Counted from the stretch's first letter, positions 37,278 through 50,104 are shown. The stretch is DNA of 64,000 bases from Phytoseiulus persimilis (GCA_037576195.1 CM075101.1:27590001-27654000), one strand, 5' to 3'. The notes: a model not told the origin generated them from the sequence alone. Program-made: numbers and translations.

Positions 37278-39932
37278 CCCCCGTTGTTCAAATGACTCCT
37301 CCATCTTAAGACAATGAGAGAGCGGGAAGACGCGGCAGCTCTCGACGAGGGAGCCGAGTCGACTCAATCGAGTCCAGGAGAGAGAATCTCGTTATTTTCT
37401 CGAGGTGGAGGGTGAACATTGACGCGGAGCGATTCTCTTCCTCGAGACGATGACGAGAACCACTTCCAGCGAGAAGCCGTTCTCTCGACTCCTGAGCCGA
37501 GTGGCTCTGCCGACATTCAGCCGACGCTCATCGCCCGGAACCACCTCGGCCGCCGAGCTGTGAATTCAAAATTCCAGGCGGTGATTCTTCCAAAGGTGGC
37601 CCGACGCGCGCACAGAGCCGCTCCTGCCGTCGCTGTCACTCCTCGTTGAGCAACAAAGGCCGTTTTTAGGAACGTGACATAAAAAAGAAGACGTGCGAGT
37701 GTAAATGCAAATTTAACAGCGGCAAAAACACTCGAAACTCGGGACGACGGGAGCCTCGGGGAAGACTGTAATTAAAAACATTCGAGTGGATGCTTGTCGG
37801 AGTTCGAATTGTGCAGCTCCGGGCGGACAGCAACTGTCGACCAGGGTTCCGTCGCTTCCTTTAGGGTGCTGTTGGCGGTGGCGGCCTTGATGATGAAGAA
37901 ATCGTTTGAGCGAATTCGCTGTTTCGCCCCCACGGGCACGAGAGACTTCGTTAGGACACAGAGAGGGCCGAGCGCGCGCGACAGTCGTTCGCCCGGGCGG
38001 TCCGACAATTCAAACAGATTGAGATTGCTTCTTCCTTCACGACGACAGCCTGTTGCTTCGAGCACTCCATTCAAGCTCATTTGTCCTTTTCCGTCGGACG
38101 GCCTGCTTCGATCGTTTGAAGCCGATTTTCCCCGGTATGCCGCGGAGACGCATGGGTCGCCTCTACAGCCGGCGGCCGCGGCCAGTCGTTGACCCCCCGA
38201 GCTCGTCCGCTCGACGACACTGGGAAGCTCAACCTTCCCTCAACCTGAATCAATCAGAGAGATTCGGGCAAGCTTGGCTCGACGACTGGTTCCATCGAGA
38301 TGACGCAGCCAGCCGCCGGAGCGCATCCAGGCTCCGAAGCTGCGCGACGATATCGTGATGCGCCGCGTAAGTCGCCAGGGTGTCCCCCGACGAGAACTTC
38401 ACTTTGTGTCACCTCCCGCCTCTATCCACGCCCAGGAATTCGAACGCAGCAAGAGCGTTCGGCAAAAAGCTCGAAAACTTCGATTTCGAACGCCGAGTGC
38501 GAGCGCGCGCTCTTCCAGGAGGGGTGTCTCTTTTCTACGCCTTCTGGCCAATCTGCTTTTCTCTCTCTGAACGTTTTCGCGCGGCCTCACCGCGGCCGCA
38601 TCCAATATCCGGCAGCCGGAAGTTTGTTCTCAGATTTGAAGGCTCCTTCCGATGGCCGAGCGGATATCCAGAAATCACAAACTCTACATTCAATGGATCA
38701 GGTCCCCGCTAACAGGACTCTCTCGACCTGCGCCGACGCAGGTCTAGTTTTCTCGAAAATATTCCAAGGCTACCGAGCTGGGTCTCGACGGCGGGGCAAT
38801 CGAGGAACGATTCGAAGACGGTCGGAACTCTGACACGCACGCGAACACGAACGGAGGGATGCTCCGGGTGGGGAGATGAAAACCGCGGGGATAACTAACT
38901 GCGCACGGACTCCACCGACTTGCTGCTCGTCTGGGTGCGCGTTTTCCTCACGTTCCCTATTCGTTTTAGCTGATTTTCGTCTCAACGAAACTGATGTAAC
39001 CCGTCCGTTTCGTGTGTTTGGGTGTATCAGCAGAGTCGGGCGGTTCGTCGGCCAGTCGGCTTATTGGTTCCCGCAGCGCTAGCCGGACCTCAATCAGTGA
39101 GCTTTAATCCTGCACCGCAATATCCTGCTTTCGCCCTCCTGGCTGACCGAAGGTCCAAGCCGGCCTGCCAGCTGTAAGGCTGGTCGGTTGCCAGGCCGGT
39201 CGGCCAGATCAACCTCGGGAGAAAAACGAGGGAAACACAAAACCCTCGTGCCGGCGGCCACCAACATCAGTGGGTCTCCTCAATGCCGTTACGTGTGCTC
39301 GGTCGACTGGAGTTGTTCCCTTGGAAAAATTACTCCGTTCGGCCACGTATTCAGACGAAGACCCCCCGAACGGAACTTCTCGCGAGCGTGCGGATGGATG
39401 GAGAACACAGGGGTCGTGGGGTTAACGGATAGTCAGTTTTGCACGGTGAGACTCGCGTCGCATCGGAGGCACAGGCGCTGGTGGAACGCGGTGAACGCGA
39501 GAGGAGCGTGGAGGAACAGAGTAGTCACACCCGTAGTCGATTTAAAAGTTCTCGTCCGCCGAAGCCGCTGTTCGCTGCGCGGCCTTCCGTGCGAGAGATC
39601 GGGAACGAACGAGTTCGCGCGGACGGAATGAAAGGAGCAGAGTCTTGTCAAGTCTGAAAGCGAGCGGCGGCTGCCCGCAATCGACTCCCGAGATACCAAT
39701 CTGAGAATGAATCTTTGGAAACGAGTTTGAGCCCTCCAGGCCTCCCCGCCAGTCAAGCAAACGGCAGCGTCTGTGACGACGCTCAGCCGCGACGGAGGCC
39801 CCTGAATAAAACATGAACTTGATCCTCGGCTCTTTCGCGCCTCGGTCAGGCCATAAATCATCGATCGATCCTGATGGACAGTCAGGAAGTGGCGATTGAA
39901 CAGATAGCCGAAGCCGCGAGGCCTTCCGACAA

Positions 39933-39959
39933 ACCGTCCGTCCGTCCGTCTGTCCGTCC
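39933..39959. repeat. (GTCC)n period-4 run
   Basis: GTCC units with one GTCT variant. Confidence 0.9.
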
Positions 39960-40519
39960 TTCGGACGCTCAGAACGGCCAACCGTTACACCAACTGAGTG
40001 GAGACTTCCAGACAGTTGGGGTGGGGCAGCAGCTCGTTCTCGTGGTCGCTTCTGGAGTTAATGCTTGAGGGTCCTTTCCGCGGTCTTCCGGTTCCAGCGG
40101 GATACGTCAGAGCTCCTCCATCGAGGAATATCGTCGGCGGCCCGCGAAACCTACGGGGCTCGGTGGAGATGCCTAATATCGGTCCAATCGACTCGATGAG
40201 AAGCGCCAACTTTATTCACAGCCGCCGTCGTAGAAATGTACTCGTGGACAGGAAGATGAGTGGGCATCATAGAAGCTGCCTCTGACGCGCGAATCGAAGC
40301 CGAGCCAGCTCGCTGACAGTGTACGGCTGCCACCAAGAGCGCGTACACAGCTAGGCCAGCAGCAACGTATTGCCTCTTCGAGTGAGACTTGCACGGTGCA
40401 GCTTCCTCTGACGAGCGCAGCGTGCATGCTTTCCTGTTTGCCAGTAAGTCAGTCAGGAAGCGAGCAGTTGACCGAACAGCCGGCCGCAGACCGAATATCC
40501 AACCACTTTGTTTACACAG

Positions 40520-40903
40520 ACTTGTTTCCATTCGGGCTCCCGCGCAGAAGCGGCAGCGGTAGCGGCGGCTCCCTCCTCCTGGGGCAATCTCAATTTCTTC
40601 CGTTTGCTTTTTCCTCCTTTTCCCACTCTATTAATTCGGCGGCGGCGGCGGCGGCATCCAGTAGGAACGGTAACACGACTCAGTCGTTGATAAATTCGAT
40701 TTCGCCTCTCGGTTTTCCCTCTCCCGGTTGCCATTTACACACTCTCGGAATCAGGAAGGAGGGAAACAGGTTCTCTGCCCCCCGTCGGCCTGATGCTCGC
40801 TCGTTGGAGGAGTCAGACTCGGACTCTTCGGGCGATAACTCACCGCGTCTCACGTGTTCCCGCATTGCTGGGGACCCCTCAGCAAGAGTCCTCGGGACCT
40901 GCT
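40520..40903 (+). CDS. Possible internal coding exon, product unknown
   Basis: I do not recognise the product. An acceptor-like TTGTTTACACAG ends at 40519 and a 5' splice-like GTAAGT begins at 40904. The enclosed 384 bases (exactly 128 codons) stay open in the frame entering two bases into a codon, so the exon is phase-symmetrical. The peptide starts Asp-Leu-Phe-Pro-Phe-Gly-Leu-Pro, then has a Ser-Gly stretch, a Phe-rich patch, and six Ala encoded by a GGC repeat (40637-40655). An acidic-serine patch Glu-Glu-Ser-Asp-Ser-Asp-Ser-Ser-Gly-Asp follows. Alanine runs with acidic-serine patches are common in the disordered parts of animal regulatory proteins, but no folded domain is seen. The antisense frame over 40734-40453 is also open. 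Chance is a real possibility. Confidence 0.25.
40637..40655. repeat. (GGC)n trinucleotide run
   Basis: Six GGC units. In the plus-strand frame of the possible exon here it would encode an alanine run. A similar GGC run lies at 53464-53493. Confidence 0.95.
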
Positions 40904-41200
40904 GTAAGTCGAAGTTTCCGTTCGAGGAAGCGTTCTGCAAGTTCCGAATCGACAATAATTGGATCTCATGTTTCCTGAAGGGCGGTCCCCGCGGGAATTT
41001 CGGGTGCCGTGTCGGGGCGGCCATATAAGTTGACCGTTGCTGCTACCGCTACGGCCGCTGCTTCGAGGGCAGGGATAGGTACTCATGTCTAGAAACAGAA
41101 ACATCCGCTGTGCCAATGAGCGCTCTGGCTGTTAACTTCGTCGTCGTCGTCAAAGCTCATTAGATGCAGGGACGAAGCTCGTCCGTGCCGTTTAGTTCAT

Positions 41201-41512
41201 TTGACTCGTGGACTCGCGACCGATGTCTCCGCGGACCATTTGCGATTGGGAAGACGGAGATCGAGCTTGATTCGAGGCGAAGAAGAAGAGCGGGACAGAC
41301 CTGTATCAGAGAACTCAGCCGTTGCTGAAATCTCCCCGGACAGATCTTTGGCTCGTATGGAACTTTTGTTGACAGAACGCCGTGGTGGATCTACGCGTGA
41401 TGCCTCATCAGGAGAATCGTTTAATGGCTCTCATCAGGGCGAACAACGCACGAACAGCATGGACGATAGAACAGGCGATCTTATCGCGTCGCAGTACCCT
41501 CCACACATGTGA
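41201..41512 (+). CDS. Possible 3'-terminal coding segment, product unknown
   Basis: I do not recognise the product. The frame runs from a TTG, not an ATG, to a TGA at 41510. The first in-frame ATG is about residue 53, so translation would need an upstream exon; the frame is open back to at least 41164 behind an AG. The peptide is hydrophilic: Leu-Ile-Arg-Gly followed by four Glu, then Met-Glu-Leu-Leu-Leu-Thr-Glu-Arg-Arg. A Ser/Gly/Gln-rich part follows, ending Ile-Ala-Ser-Gln-Tyr-Pro-Pro-His-Met. First codon positions are G-rich, as in real coding sequence. The exon candidate at 40520-40903 leaves one base into a codon and does not join in phase with a start at 41164. No domain is visible. 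Confidence 0.2.
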   Translation: MTRGLATDVSADHLRLGRRRSSLIRGEEEERDRPVSENSAVAEISPDRSLARMELLLTERRGGSTRDASSGESFNGSHQGEQRTNSMDDRTGDLIASQYPPHM

Positions 41513-41806
41513 TTCCGAGTCTCGCGGTCCATGTTCTGCAGGATCGAAGCCCACTCGTTGTTGCGTCATGTTGTAGCCTGATCCGATGTACCTGATGTCC
41601 GCTCGCGTCGGCGTGCTCTGCCAGCATCCCGGAAAAAACCAAACATGTCATCTTATTTATGATTTACAGGCTGCTGTAAACAGTGGGAGAGCTGACGCCA
41701 CCTTCCCTATCGCTCGTTTCCTCCCGGGCTGACACTGCTGCTTCCGAGACCGGCTGCGGTCACGCCAATCATCGGAAATCGCGGGGAAATCATCCGTTAC
41801 ACAGTG

Positions 41807-41818
41807 TTTTTTTTTTTT
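41807..41818. repeat. T homopolymer (T12)
   Basis: Twelve T residues. Confidence 0.9.
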
Positions 41819-42721
41819 GGCGTCTCTCACCTACACAGGAGTAACGCGCCGTCTCGTGGATCGCGAGAGATTTTTCGGTTTTCATGGCGGTGGCGGCGGC
41901 CGCTTGGACTTCGGCGAGTATCGCTACAGCCAACGCGGAGACGAATGGCTCGAAACTTCGCTCTCGATCGCTCGGAAATTCCGGCTCGCACGAACTCGAG
42001 CACGAGTGATTTCTCAGCTGACGTCACGAGCCGCTCGGGCAGGGTGAGCTTCCAGTCGGATCGGAATGACCTCGACTCTGCCGTCCGACAGTCGTCAACC
42101 GAAAAGGGATCGTACGAAATAGATTAAGAGAGCAAAGGACAGAGTCATCAACAAAACTGTGTTTCCGAGCCTCGGAAGGTAATTGCCTGTCTCGTTTCAA
42201 CTGATTTTCAATTGTTCTTCCCCGGCCATCGGCCTCCTCTTCTGCTCGCGCAGCCGATCCCCTCAAGGCCAGTCACCGGGAACGGCGCCGTGAGATTTCG
42301 TTCCTTTCTCTCGGAGCGCTCTCCGTTGTACGCGAGCTCAGCCGTGCTGAACGGAGATGAGTCTGAGAAATGTAGCAGCGGGGCGCGTTTCAGCTACCTC
42401 AAGCAAGTACACTCTTCGAACTCACCGGCCGAGCTCAGGTTGCCCGACGGGCGATCAGGGTAAAATGCGAAGCAACGCCGGTTGGGTCACCCGTTCGGCC
42501 CGATTGTCTCGCCGTCGTCGGGCTCATACCGCTCATGTATCTCGGCGTGTTCACGCGACAACCTTCCGCCGACCTTGCCCTGTCAAAAAACCGGCGGCGG
42601 GATTGCGAGACAAGCTGGGCAAATGAGGCCGGAGGAGACCGGACGTTGCGGGGGGGAGGAGGAACAGGAGCAGAGGACCGAAAGAAGGCGAAAAGATGAA
42701 TGTGTCATCCATTTGGCCAAA

Positions 42722-42751
42722 GCCGGCCGGCCGGCCGGCCCGCCCGCCCGC
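42722..42751. repeat. Compound period-4 run (CCGG to CCCG)
   Basis: GGCC units pass to GCCC units. The first half is a self-complementary GGCC array. Confidence 0.95.
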
Positions 42752-43275
42752 TTCCCTCGCTGGCTGCCTGTCGGCCGGCCGGCGATCTGGCACCGGGGCT
42801 CGACTCGCGAGCGGCTACAGCATGAAGTATGCTCTTGGAGATAGTTTTGAGAGCAAAACCAGGACCGATAGCGCGCCGCTTCGGACGAACGTCAGCCGTT
42901 CATTGATTTTCATTCGAGTTTGATCGAAAGTTCACTCGCTCGAACCGGACTCAGGGGCACGGGTCCTTGTCTCAACCGTGCGACGCCGCCGCCGCCACTC
43001 GAAGGTCGTTCTGGCAGACTGCGGGTCGCTCTGGCAGAGATAGTCAGGTAGATCGCTCTTCCTCCCGAGTTCTCATCGAACTGCAGCATCGTTAGGTACG
43101 GGTTAGGCCGAGCCGCTCACGAGAGCCTGCGTAGAACAACCACCGGCGCTATCGGCGGTTACTGCCGGCGGTACAGCATCCGAATGTGCGGAGGAGAGTC
43201 GAGCATTGAAAGCATTCCAAGGTCGTGGTCATTAGCTGTCGGTGCGTCGATCCGGCCGGTTAGTCACTTCTCTCG

Positions 43276-43356
43276 ATGGATGACTGGACAGTTGCATGGT
43301 CAAGTGGCTGTTCAGCCGAACCAGAAGGAAGGAGCGGATTCCCGGCCGGTCGGCAG
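43276..43356 (+). CDS. Possible short first coding exon, product unknown
   Basis: An ATG at 43276 follows an in-frame TAG a few codons upstream. It opens a 27-codon frame that runs in phase 0 into a strong 5' splice-like CAG|GTAAGC at 43357. The peptide starts Met-Asp-Asp-Trp-Thr-Val-Ala-Trp. The ATG context is poor at -3 (T). There is no signal peptide and no recognisable motif. No downstream exon in the matching phase was found, and the antisense frame is open too. A chance donor in a GC-rich period-4 context (CGGCCGGTCGGC) is the main alternative. Confidence 0.15.
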
Positions 43357-46300
43357 GTAAGCCAACAGGCGCAAAATCGTCGGGGTGGCAATAGCTTCGC
43401 TCTCGATGGATTTTCGGTAGGGTGTTGACGGCGGCGGTCGCAACAACCAGCGGAGTCTTGAACCCTTCTCGTAGTCCGTTTCACAGCTGGTAGAAGTAAA
43501 GAATAGCTTCGACCGACTCTGCCAACATCGGTCTGAGCGCGGCTCGCTGGCCTGCTCTTCCTGTCGGCCTGAAGCCCGAGTCTGCGTCTGGTCGGCAGGC
43601 AGGTCTTCTTTGGTTGCGTGGTAGAGAGACCGAATATGATGGCTTCCTATCGCCGCAAGCCTGCCCGACGGCCAAGTTGATTGTCCGCCGGCTTGCTTGC
43701 TGGCCGCCGAGAGGCTGCCGAGCAGCTCTCTGCCAGAACAAGCAATCTTTGCGTAGGCAGCAGCAGTCCTTGCGTCCTGTCAGCCAGCCAGCCCGCCTCA
43801 TGACATCTTTCTACACGGTCGCTTCGTCGTCGCTCGGCTCGATGGTCGGTTTTCCTGCGGCAAAAAAAAAATGCCAAAAATTCTCGCCGGTTGCAGAGGC
43901 TCTCAGGCAACTGGATGTGGTTCCGGAGCTGCGATTTCCTCACAATTTCACGGGGGACCGCCGGTCGTCACTTCTACATAGAATCCCGAGCCCCAGCGGG
44001 CCAGAAACCTCGACACTGTGTTCGTTGTCCGAGTTGATCCGTCCCAGTGGCAATTATCGCAGGCTCGGCGCATCTCAGGTTGACCCGTTCCCAGTTAGCA
44101 GACCGCATCAACGTCTCGGTGGGTCCTGCGCGAAGACCGTTGGCTCTGGCCAGAAGAGTGTTGCTCGCTGTCAAACGTGGATTCGGAACTCTGATTGATG
44201 TGCGTTCCCGCTCATTCGCCCGCCGGTCCAACGCAGCTTGATAGGATGCTCGTCCGCCGATGAGAAGAATCTGTCCGACGGGATCTGAGGGTTGGTTTGT
44301 CCGGGTCAGAAACAATCGCTGCCGGCAGCCAGAGAGGAAAAGAAAACTCACGCTGGAATCATATAATTCTCTTCAGACCTGAACAGGCGGTCCCATCGCG
44401 CGGCCGAGCAGCCCAGGCGAGGAACTCACAGCTTCCATATTATCTAATTATATGCTATTATGTAAGCTCCCGCCGCCCGAGTTACTTTTGAGAGCTCCTG
44501 ATGTCGGTTGGACTTGAGCAGTTGTAGTAGCTGCCGCCGTTGGCGCCGCCGCTGCTGTAATTAGTGCGATGAATTGCTGCCGCTGTTTAGGTTGTTAAAT
44601 TGTTGTTCGGACAGACGGCGGCATCAGCAGCAGCGGCGAGTTTGGCTGATATGGGCAGATCGCGCGCGGAACAACAGAATGCATCATTTTCCCTCCAGCG
44701 ACAAAGCTCTTATTAAGGACCTATGAGCAGTGAAGAACACGCTACTTTCAAAGTCTCTCATTAGATTTTGGCGGTCGCGCCGACTACGTTCTCCGCCCCC
44801 ACCTCAACCGAATGCATCGCCGTCAGGTGTGTTCAAACTGCACCTGCCGAAAATCGTCGATCAACTCAACCGGAATGAATGATAACGAAGTTGACGGAAT
44901 TCTCGGAACCAGCGCGTCGCGTCGGTCAGCGACGAATTATTTCCAGTTTCCTCGGAGCTCGGCCTCCCTCCGTGTCGAGGACTCTCGCACTTCTCAGAAT
45001 CAAGCTGGACAGTCCCTCCTAGGCAGCGAGTCAAATGAAAACTTTGCGACCACGGGCAGCTAACGTGCAGCGGCCACGGTCGGAGACGCGGTCGTAACCC
45101 GCTCGGCGGGCGGCTCGCGTGATTCTTCGCATGAAGTCTCCTCGCTATTATCTTGAAAGATCGGTCGCAATATCCAAATCCGAAAACCAAGCGAGCCGCC
45201 TGCGCGAACGGAACACAGGGATTCGCCGTTCGCTCCGTTGAAAGCGCTCTCCTCGATGGGCTGCTGCATTCTCGAAACGGACGAAAATGTGTTCTGAGGG
45301 AGAACGTTGCCTTGCGGACATTCGGCGGTCGCAGCGAAACTCGAGGAAACTCACGCAACAGAACGAACACCCTCCCGCGTTCCCATCTCTCCCGCTCTTT
45401 GTCTTCGCTTCGTCGCAGATATCTCCGTCCTTAGCCGGACGCTAATTCTTTCTCCCAGTTGGCGCTTGGATCGATCACGTCCGAAATTTGTTGTCAGTCC
45501 GGCGGTGGCGGGGGAGAATCGAAGGAAAAACCCATGAAGCGGTCGGGTCGCGCGGCCTGGCGAAGTCTCCTCGAAGATGGAAGAGCCGGCGGGCGGTCGG
45601 GCGGGAATGGAGTGAACGCCAGAGAAAATAAAAGATATGGAGACAAAATATATGATCTCCTTTCAGAGAGTGCGGGACAGGGAAGAGATTTTTTCATCGG
45701 ACGTGACTCCGACGCGCAGCGGCGCCGGAGGACGGACGGGCGGGCGAGCAGAGCGAGAGAGACCACGCTCCCCCTCACCAAGCGAGCGGCAGACCGAGGA
45801 TTCGGACTCCGTCAGAATCGAATTCGGCGAAATCCGAATTTCGCATGCGCCGAAAATAGCTCGCGATGGCCGTCGCTCGATCCGCCATGGCTGGGCAAAG
45901 ACTAGAAGGCCAGGGTTCACTGGAACAGCGTGGCTCGAATGAGTCTCGACAGGAACGGGATCGGAGGGCGTGTGAAATATAAGCCAATCACTCGCCGATG
46001 TCCGAACAAATTACGAATTTCCTCATATCCAGTCAGCGGTTTTTTTTTTGGTGCTCCTCTGGAGCGCCGAGTCTGACCGACCTAGCGAGCGAGCGATCTC
46101 AAAGCAACAGCAGCAGCCAGCGGCCTGTTCGTCCATAATTAATCTCCGAGCGGCTTAGGTTAAGCTGTTGATTTGATATTCGAGGGATTTGTTCGTTCGT
46201 TCGCCCGTTTCCCTGTGCGGTGCTCCATCAATTCATCGTAATCTGGTACAGTTTACAGAATGAGTGATTTTGACTGTTATTTCGAGCTGCTCAATGAATT

Positions 46301-46918
46301 CCGCCGATGTTGTCTCCTCCGTCGCCGTGGTCTGCGAAACGACGATTTTCCTCCTATGTAATGAGTCGACAAGAGAGATCACCGAACCGATCGGCTCGCC
46401 GCTGTTCGAGCTCTGACAAATGCAAACGGCCAACCATGTCGGAAACCCCGGCCTCCCGTGCTCCATGTCGGATATCGGTCGTTGTGCCGTCTGTCTGCTT
46501 GCCAACCGTCTCAGCGGAAGTATCGCACGCTAAAATGACGATCGACGGGCGGAGGGATCAGCCATCTTCGGTGCCTGCGGCTGCGATCCGATCGAGACTT
46601 TGACACACCCGGGCCCGCGCTCCGACTCGCTGGAGGAAACCAAGTTCCCGAGGAGATCGACTCGTGAGGAACGAATGAGGATGGAATTCTGAAACGGTTC
46701 CCGTTCATGGACTGCATTCGTTCTGGCGGTTGTCGCCAATCGGAGAAGATACAATTCGAGACGAAGAGGGCCTACCGAGCGGGAACGCTTCCAGGATGAT
46801 GCGTATACCCAGTGAGCAATTGAAACTGTCGCCTGTCCTTCTCTCGGCTCGCTCGTTCCGTTTTTGCCTCAAGTCGGTCTTCACGCCAGTCGGTCTATTA
46901 TCGTCGAGCCGGCTGAGT

Positions 46919-46969
46919 GACGGACGGACAGACGGACTCAAAGTCGGTCGGTCGGTCCGTCCGTCCGTT
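46919..46969. repeat. Self-complementary compound period-4 run
   Basis: GACG/ACGG units on the left, CGGT units in the middle and GTCC units on the right. The left arm ACGGACGGAC (46920-46929) pairs perfectly with GTCCGTCCGT (46955-46964 or 46959-46968). Confidence 0.9.
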
Positions 46970-48399
46970 TGACTGGTCGGCGTGCCTTACCGTACGTTGA
47001 CGAGCGTGACGAGAGTGGACGAGGCCACGTCGACATCGGCTCGCGGCTAATTTTTGGGATCGGGCCGTCAACTGCTCCCATCCCTCGGTTGGATGCCGCA
47101 TTCCGGGTGTGAGCCACCAATTCCGCCAAGAACCTCTCCTCTCTGTCAAATGTAGCTCACTCAGGAAGCCTGCTCGCTCGTTGCTTCCTCGGCAAGTGCT
47201 CGTGCGACTCGATCATCGCTGTCGTCCGTTCAACTCGCGAGACGTAGTGATGAGATGCGCGCTCGAGCGGAAGCTCGGCCACCGTAACTTCGGCCTGATT
47301 CGACGCTCTCTTCGGCTCTTCTGAGATTTGACAGCTGATTCGCTGTTCGTCTTGCTGCTTCGGTGACGAACTGCGACAAAGTATTCGGCGGCGAAACGCT
47401 CCTACTGTGCAGTTGTGCTCATCATGAACGCTCAAGCCACAGCCGGTCAGGAATGGTAGTTCGACTGAGGCGTCCCCCCCACCCCTTCCTCCGAAACCGA
47501 GGTTCTTCCGTGGCGAGCTTCCCGCGCAAACGAAAATTACTGTCCCTGCTTTTGTCTCAGCTCGAATATTTCGAGTTTCGAGCTCCTCCGCATCAGGTAG
47601 GCCATGACGGGACTCGGGAATTGATTTTTGTCCCTCGCTCAGTGATAATTTCAAAGGTCATGATCATCCGTTGTTGAAATGAGCCAACCGAGCAGCGAAC
47701 CGACTCGGTTGGTGAAAGACCGATTGTTTGAATGACGTAAAATCTTGCTCCGCTGATTACAACGCTCGCGTGTTTTTTTTCCTGTTCTCTCATCGGGCGG
47801 GTTAGCGAGCAAGCGAGCGAGTTCAGCGGAATAGCAAATCAGCCGGCTGCCACGGTGAGCTCAACGAAGCCAACATCTAAAGCAAACAAATACGAAGCCA
47901 AGTGGCCGAATCAGCATGAGCGACGCACCGATTGAAAATCTCCATTGCTTCTGTTACTCCCTCGGCCATTGACCAACGGCTCTCGACGCAGTCCAGCGGA
48001 AATACAAAACGCGCCGCCTACTCAGACCGAGGATGATTCAGCCCGGGACCCTGATGAGCATCGCGGGAGATACGTACTTTTGTCATCCTCATTCCCGGCT
48101 TCACGGACGAGCGAACGGGATATCGACGACGGTGACGTTCCATCGATAGCGATCGCTCCGCTTGAATGTTGTCGTCGTCCTTAGTGACGCTCCCGGGCGC
48201 CTCCGGGGGCGCGCCATTTTGTTCGTGAGGTCGCCCTGGCGAGGAGAAGGTCGTCACCCCGAGAACTCCACCCCGCTAGGGAGCTTGTTACTCGCGAGCC
48301 TTCCTTTCTGTTTTCCTCGTTTACCGGCGTTCTTTGTATACTGCCAGCAGCAGAAGCGACGGCAGCAGGAAAAGCCCAATTTTTATCCAAACTTACTTC

Positions 48400-48414
48400 C
48401 TCTCTCTCTCTCTC
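48400..48414. repeat. (CT)n dinucleotide run
   Basis: Seven CT units. Confidence 0.9.
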
Positions 48415-49817
48415 CACAAAGGAATCATAAGGAGGGTTACCGCCGCGGCTACCGAGTGACCCTGGCGGCGAGATCGAGGAAAAAACTACTGTAATACTCT
48501 CGCTCAGCCGCGCGGAGCCTTTCCGCTTTTTGCGTTTCGTCACTATTTTTGCGTCGAATAACCTTTCTTTCCATCGGTTTCACTTTCCTCGGCTCCCAGA
48601 GAGTCAATCCTCCTCTCGTTGTGCGGATATCAACGATGGACGATCTTCCCTACCGGCGGACATTTGCGCCTGGAACCTCCGTACCTCCCGCGTTTGTACC
48701 CCGGACATTTGTTCCTGGTGCGTTTGTCCCTCGGATGTTCGTGCCCTGACGTTTGTCCCCCGGACAAGTGTCCCTCTGTACGAACGGCCGTTCGTGTGCC
48801 AAACTAAGCACGAAAGTACGAGACGTGGTCCTCGGGGAAGCTGGACGGGGCTTTGGCCTCACCGACAGGGATGGGAGGACGTGAAGACGCTCAGGCAGGG
48901 GAGCTCGCGTCTCGGGCCAGGACCGCGTGAGAGAGGCCGTGCAGGAAGTCGGCGCGATAGACAGTCGGCCGAAGCGATGGACAGAAAGACCGGCTGCCCT
49001 CCTCAAGCACACGTCCAGAGCATCAAGCTAATGATGTAATTAGCAGTAACAAAGTCCATGTCCTCCTTATGGCTTTCCCATCCATCCGAACACCCACAGA
49101 TCTACAGTCGCATGCCCTTCCTCACCCGGTCCCCCTGTCCCGTCTCGACACGAGCCCTCCAAATGCGCCCCTCGAGCGCTCGTGTTCAGCGACAGCCAGT
49201 CAACCGTCCGCGGTGCTGATCGGAGCCTGAACGAGGGAGCATTCTTATGAGTTGGAGAGACGCCGCGCCCCCGGCTCGAGGGGCCCGCAGAAAAGCCTGG
49301 AGGGAATTCCTAAAAAGGGCATCTTGCCCGATTCAGAGCATCAATGGGACAGAGAGTTTTTCCGGTAACGACTCGGCTCGCTAGCCAGTCCCCCTCCCTC
49401 CACGCGGCTTCTTGCTCGTCAGTTCCTCTCGGCGGGGAACAGGAGCAGAAGTCCAGTAAGGCGCACCATGAAACAAAAAGGGGACGAAATGCCTTCAGGC
49501 CGCTTTCGTTGTGGCGCGACCATTGCTCCTCCTGGACTCCGCTTAAGGGTTCGGTCCTTGACGAGGCCCGGTAGTCAAACAGGAGGAGATCCTCATCTGG
49601 CGACTCTCGTGCCGTTCTCCTGGAACGGAGCCCTCCTGCTCAGGAACATCCTCATCCGTCACCGAATCCCTGTTGCTTCGCCGGACCAGTTAGATCTGAG
49701 AGGATTTGGGGAGAAAACGATCGGCGAAACTCCTTCCGCTGCTTGGGCTGCGTCCCCCGTGAAATAGTTGCTGATTCCGCTGCAGTCTCGAAGGTGCGAG
49801 AAGAGAGAAATCAGGGA

Positions 49818-49880
49818 CCGACCGACCGACGGACGCGGAGGGCGCAAACAAGCCTTCGGTCCCTCCTCCGTCGGTCGGTC
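49818..49880. repeat. Inverted repeat of period-4 runs (15-bp arms, 33-base loop)
   Basis: The GACC array at 49818-49832 and the GGTC array at 49866-49880 are exact reverse complements over 15 bases. They could form a stem around a GC-rich 33-base loop. Two arrays of opposite orientation so close together is the clearest case in the window of period-4 runs making a potential hairpin. Confidence 0.95.
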
Positions 49881-50104
49881 GTTCCGTCCCCTCCTTCGCT
49901 ACGAACGGATCCATTTGCAAAGAGACTCCGCGTGGCAACATCTTCTCGGTCGAAGGAAACGCTCGAGGAGGAACGGAGGTCTCCGACCGCCTGCCCGCCA
50001 ACCAGCTAGCTGGCAGCGAACAAGTTGGAGCGATGGATAGATGGATTCGGGATAATTGAATTCACCATCCACAGCTAGGCCAGTGAGGGCGCCGTTCGTT
50101 TCTT

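Larger units (their letters stand above)
36000..40500. other. No recognisable gene
   Basis: Frames up to about 180 codons (36911-36366 minus; 38300-38833 plus) have no domain and are rich in Arg, Ser and Pro. Noted content: GCCA-type run at 36151, CTGA run near 36602-36635, C11 at 37259, CG alternation near 37970-37980, GTCC run at 39933. Confidence 0.5.

Noticed and set aside
41815-41850. Minus-strand TAG|GTGAGA near 41828 as a ratchet-like site
   Set aside because: The pyrimidine stretch is short and mixed and there is no good branch motif. It is weaker than the plus-strand sites.
43354-43361. Plus-strand CAG|GTAAGC as a ratchet-like site
   Set aside because: The upstream sequence is GC-rich with no pyrimidine tract, so only a donor role is plausible.
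48657-48760. Proline/valine/threonine repeat peptide
   Set aside because: Comes from imperfect short DNA repeats (TTYGTNCC words), interrupted by a stop in each frame. No repeat protein family fits.
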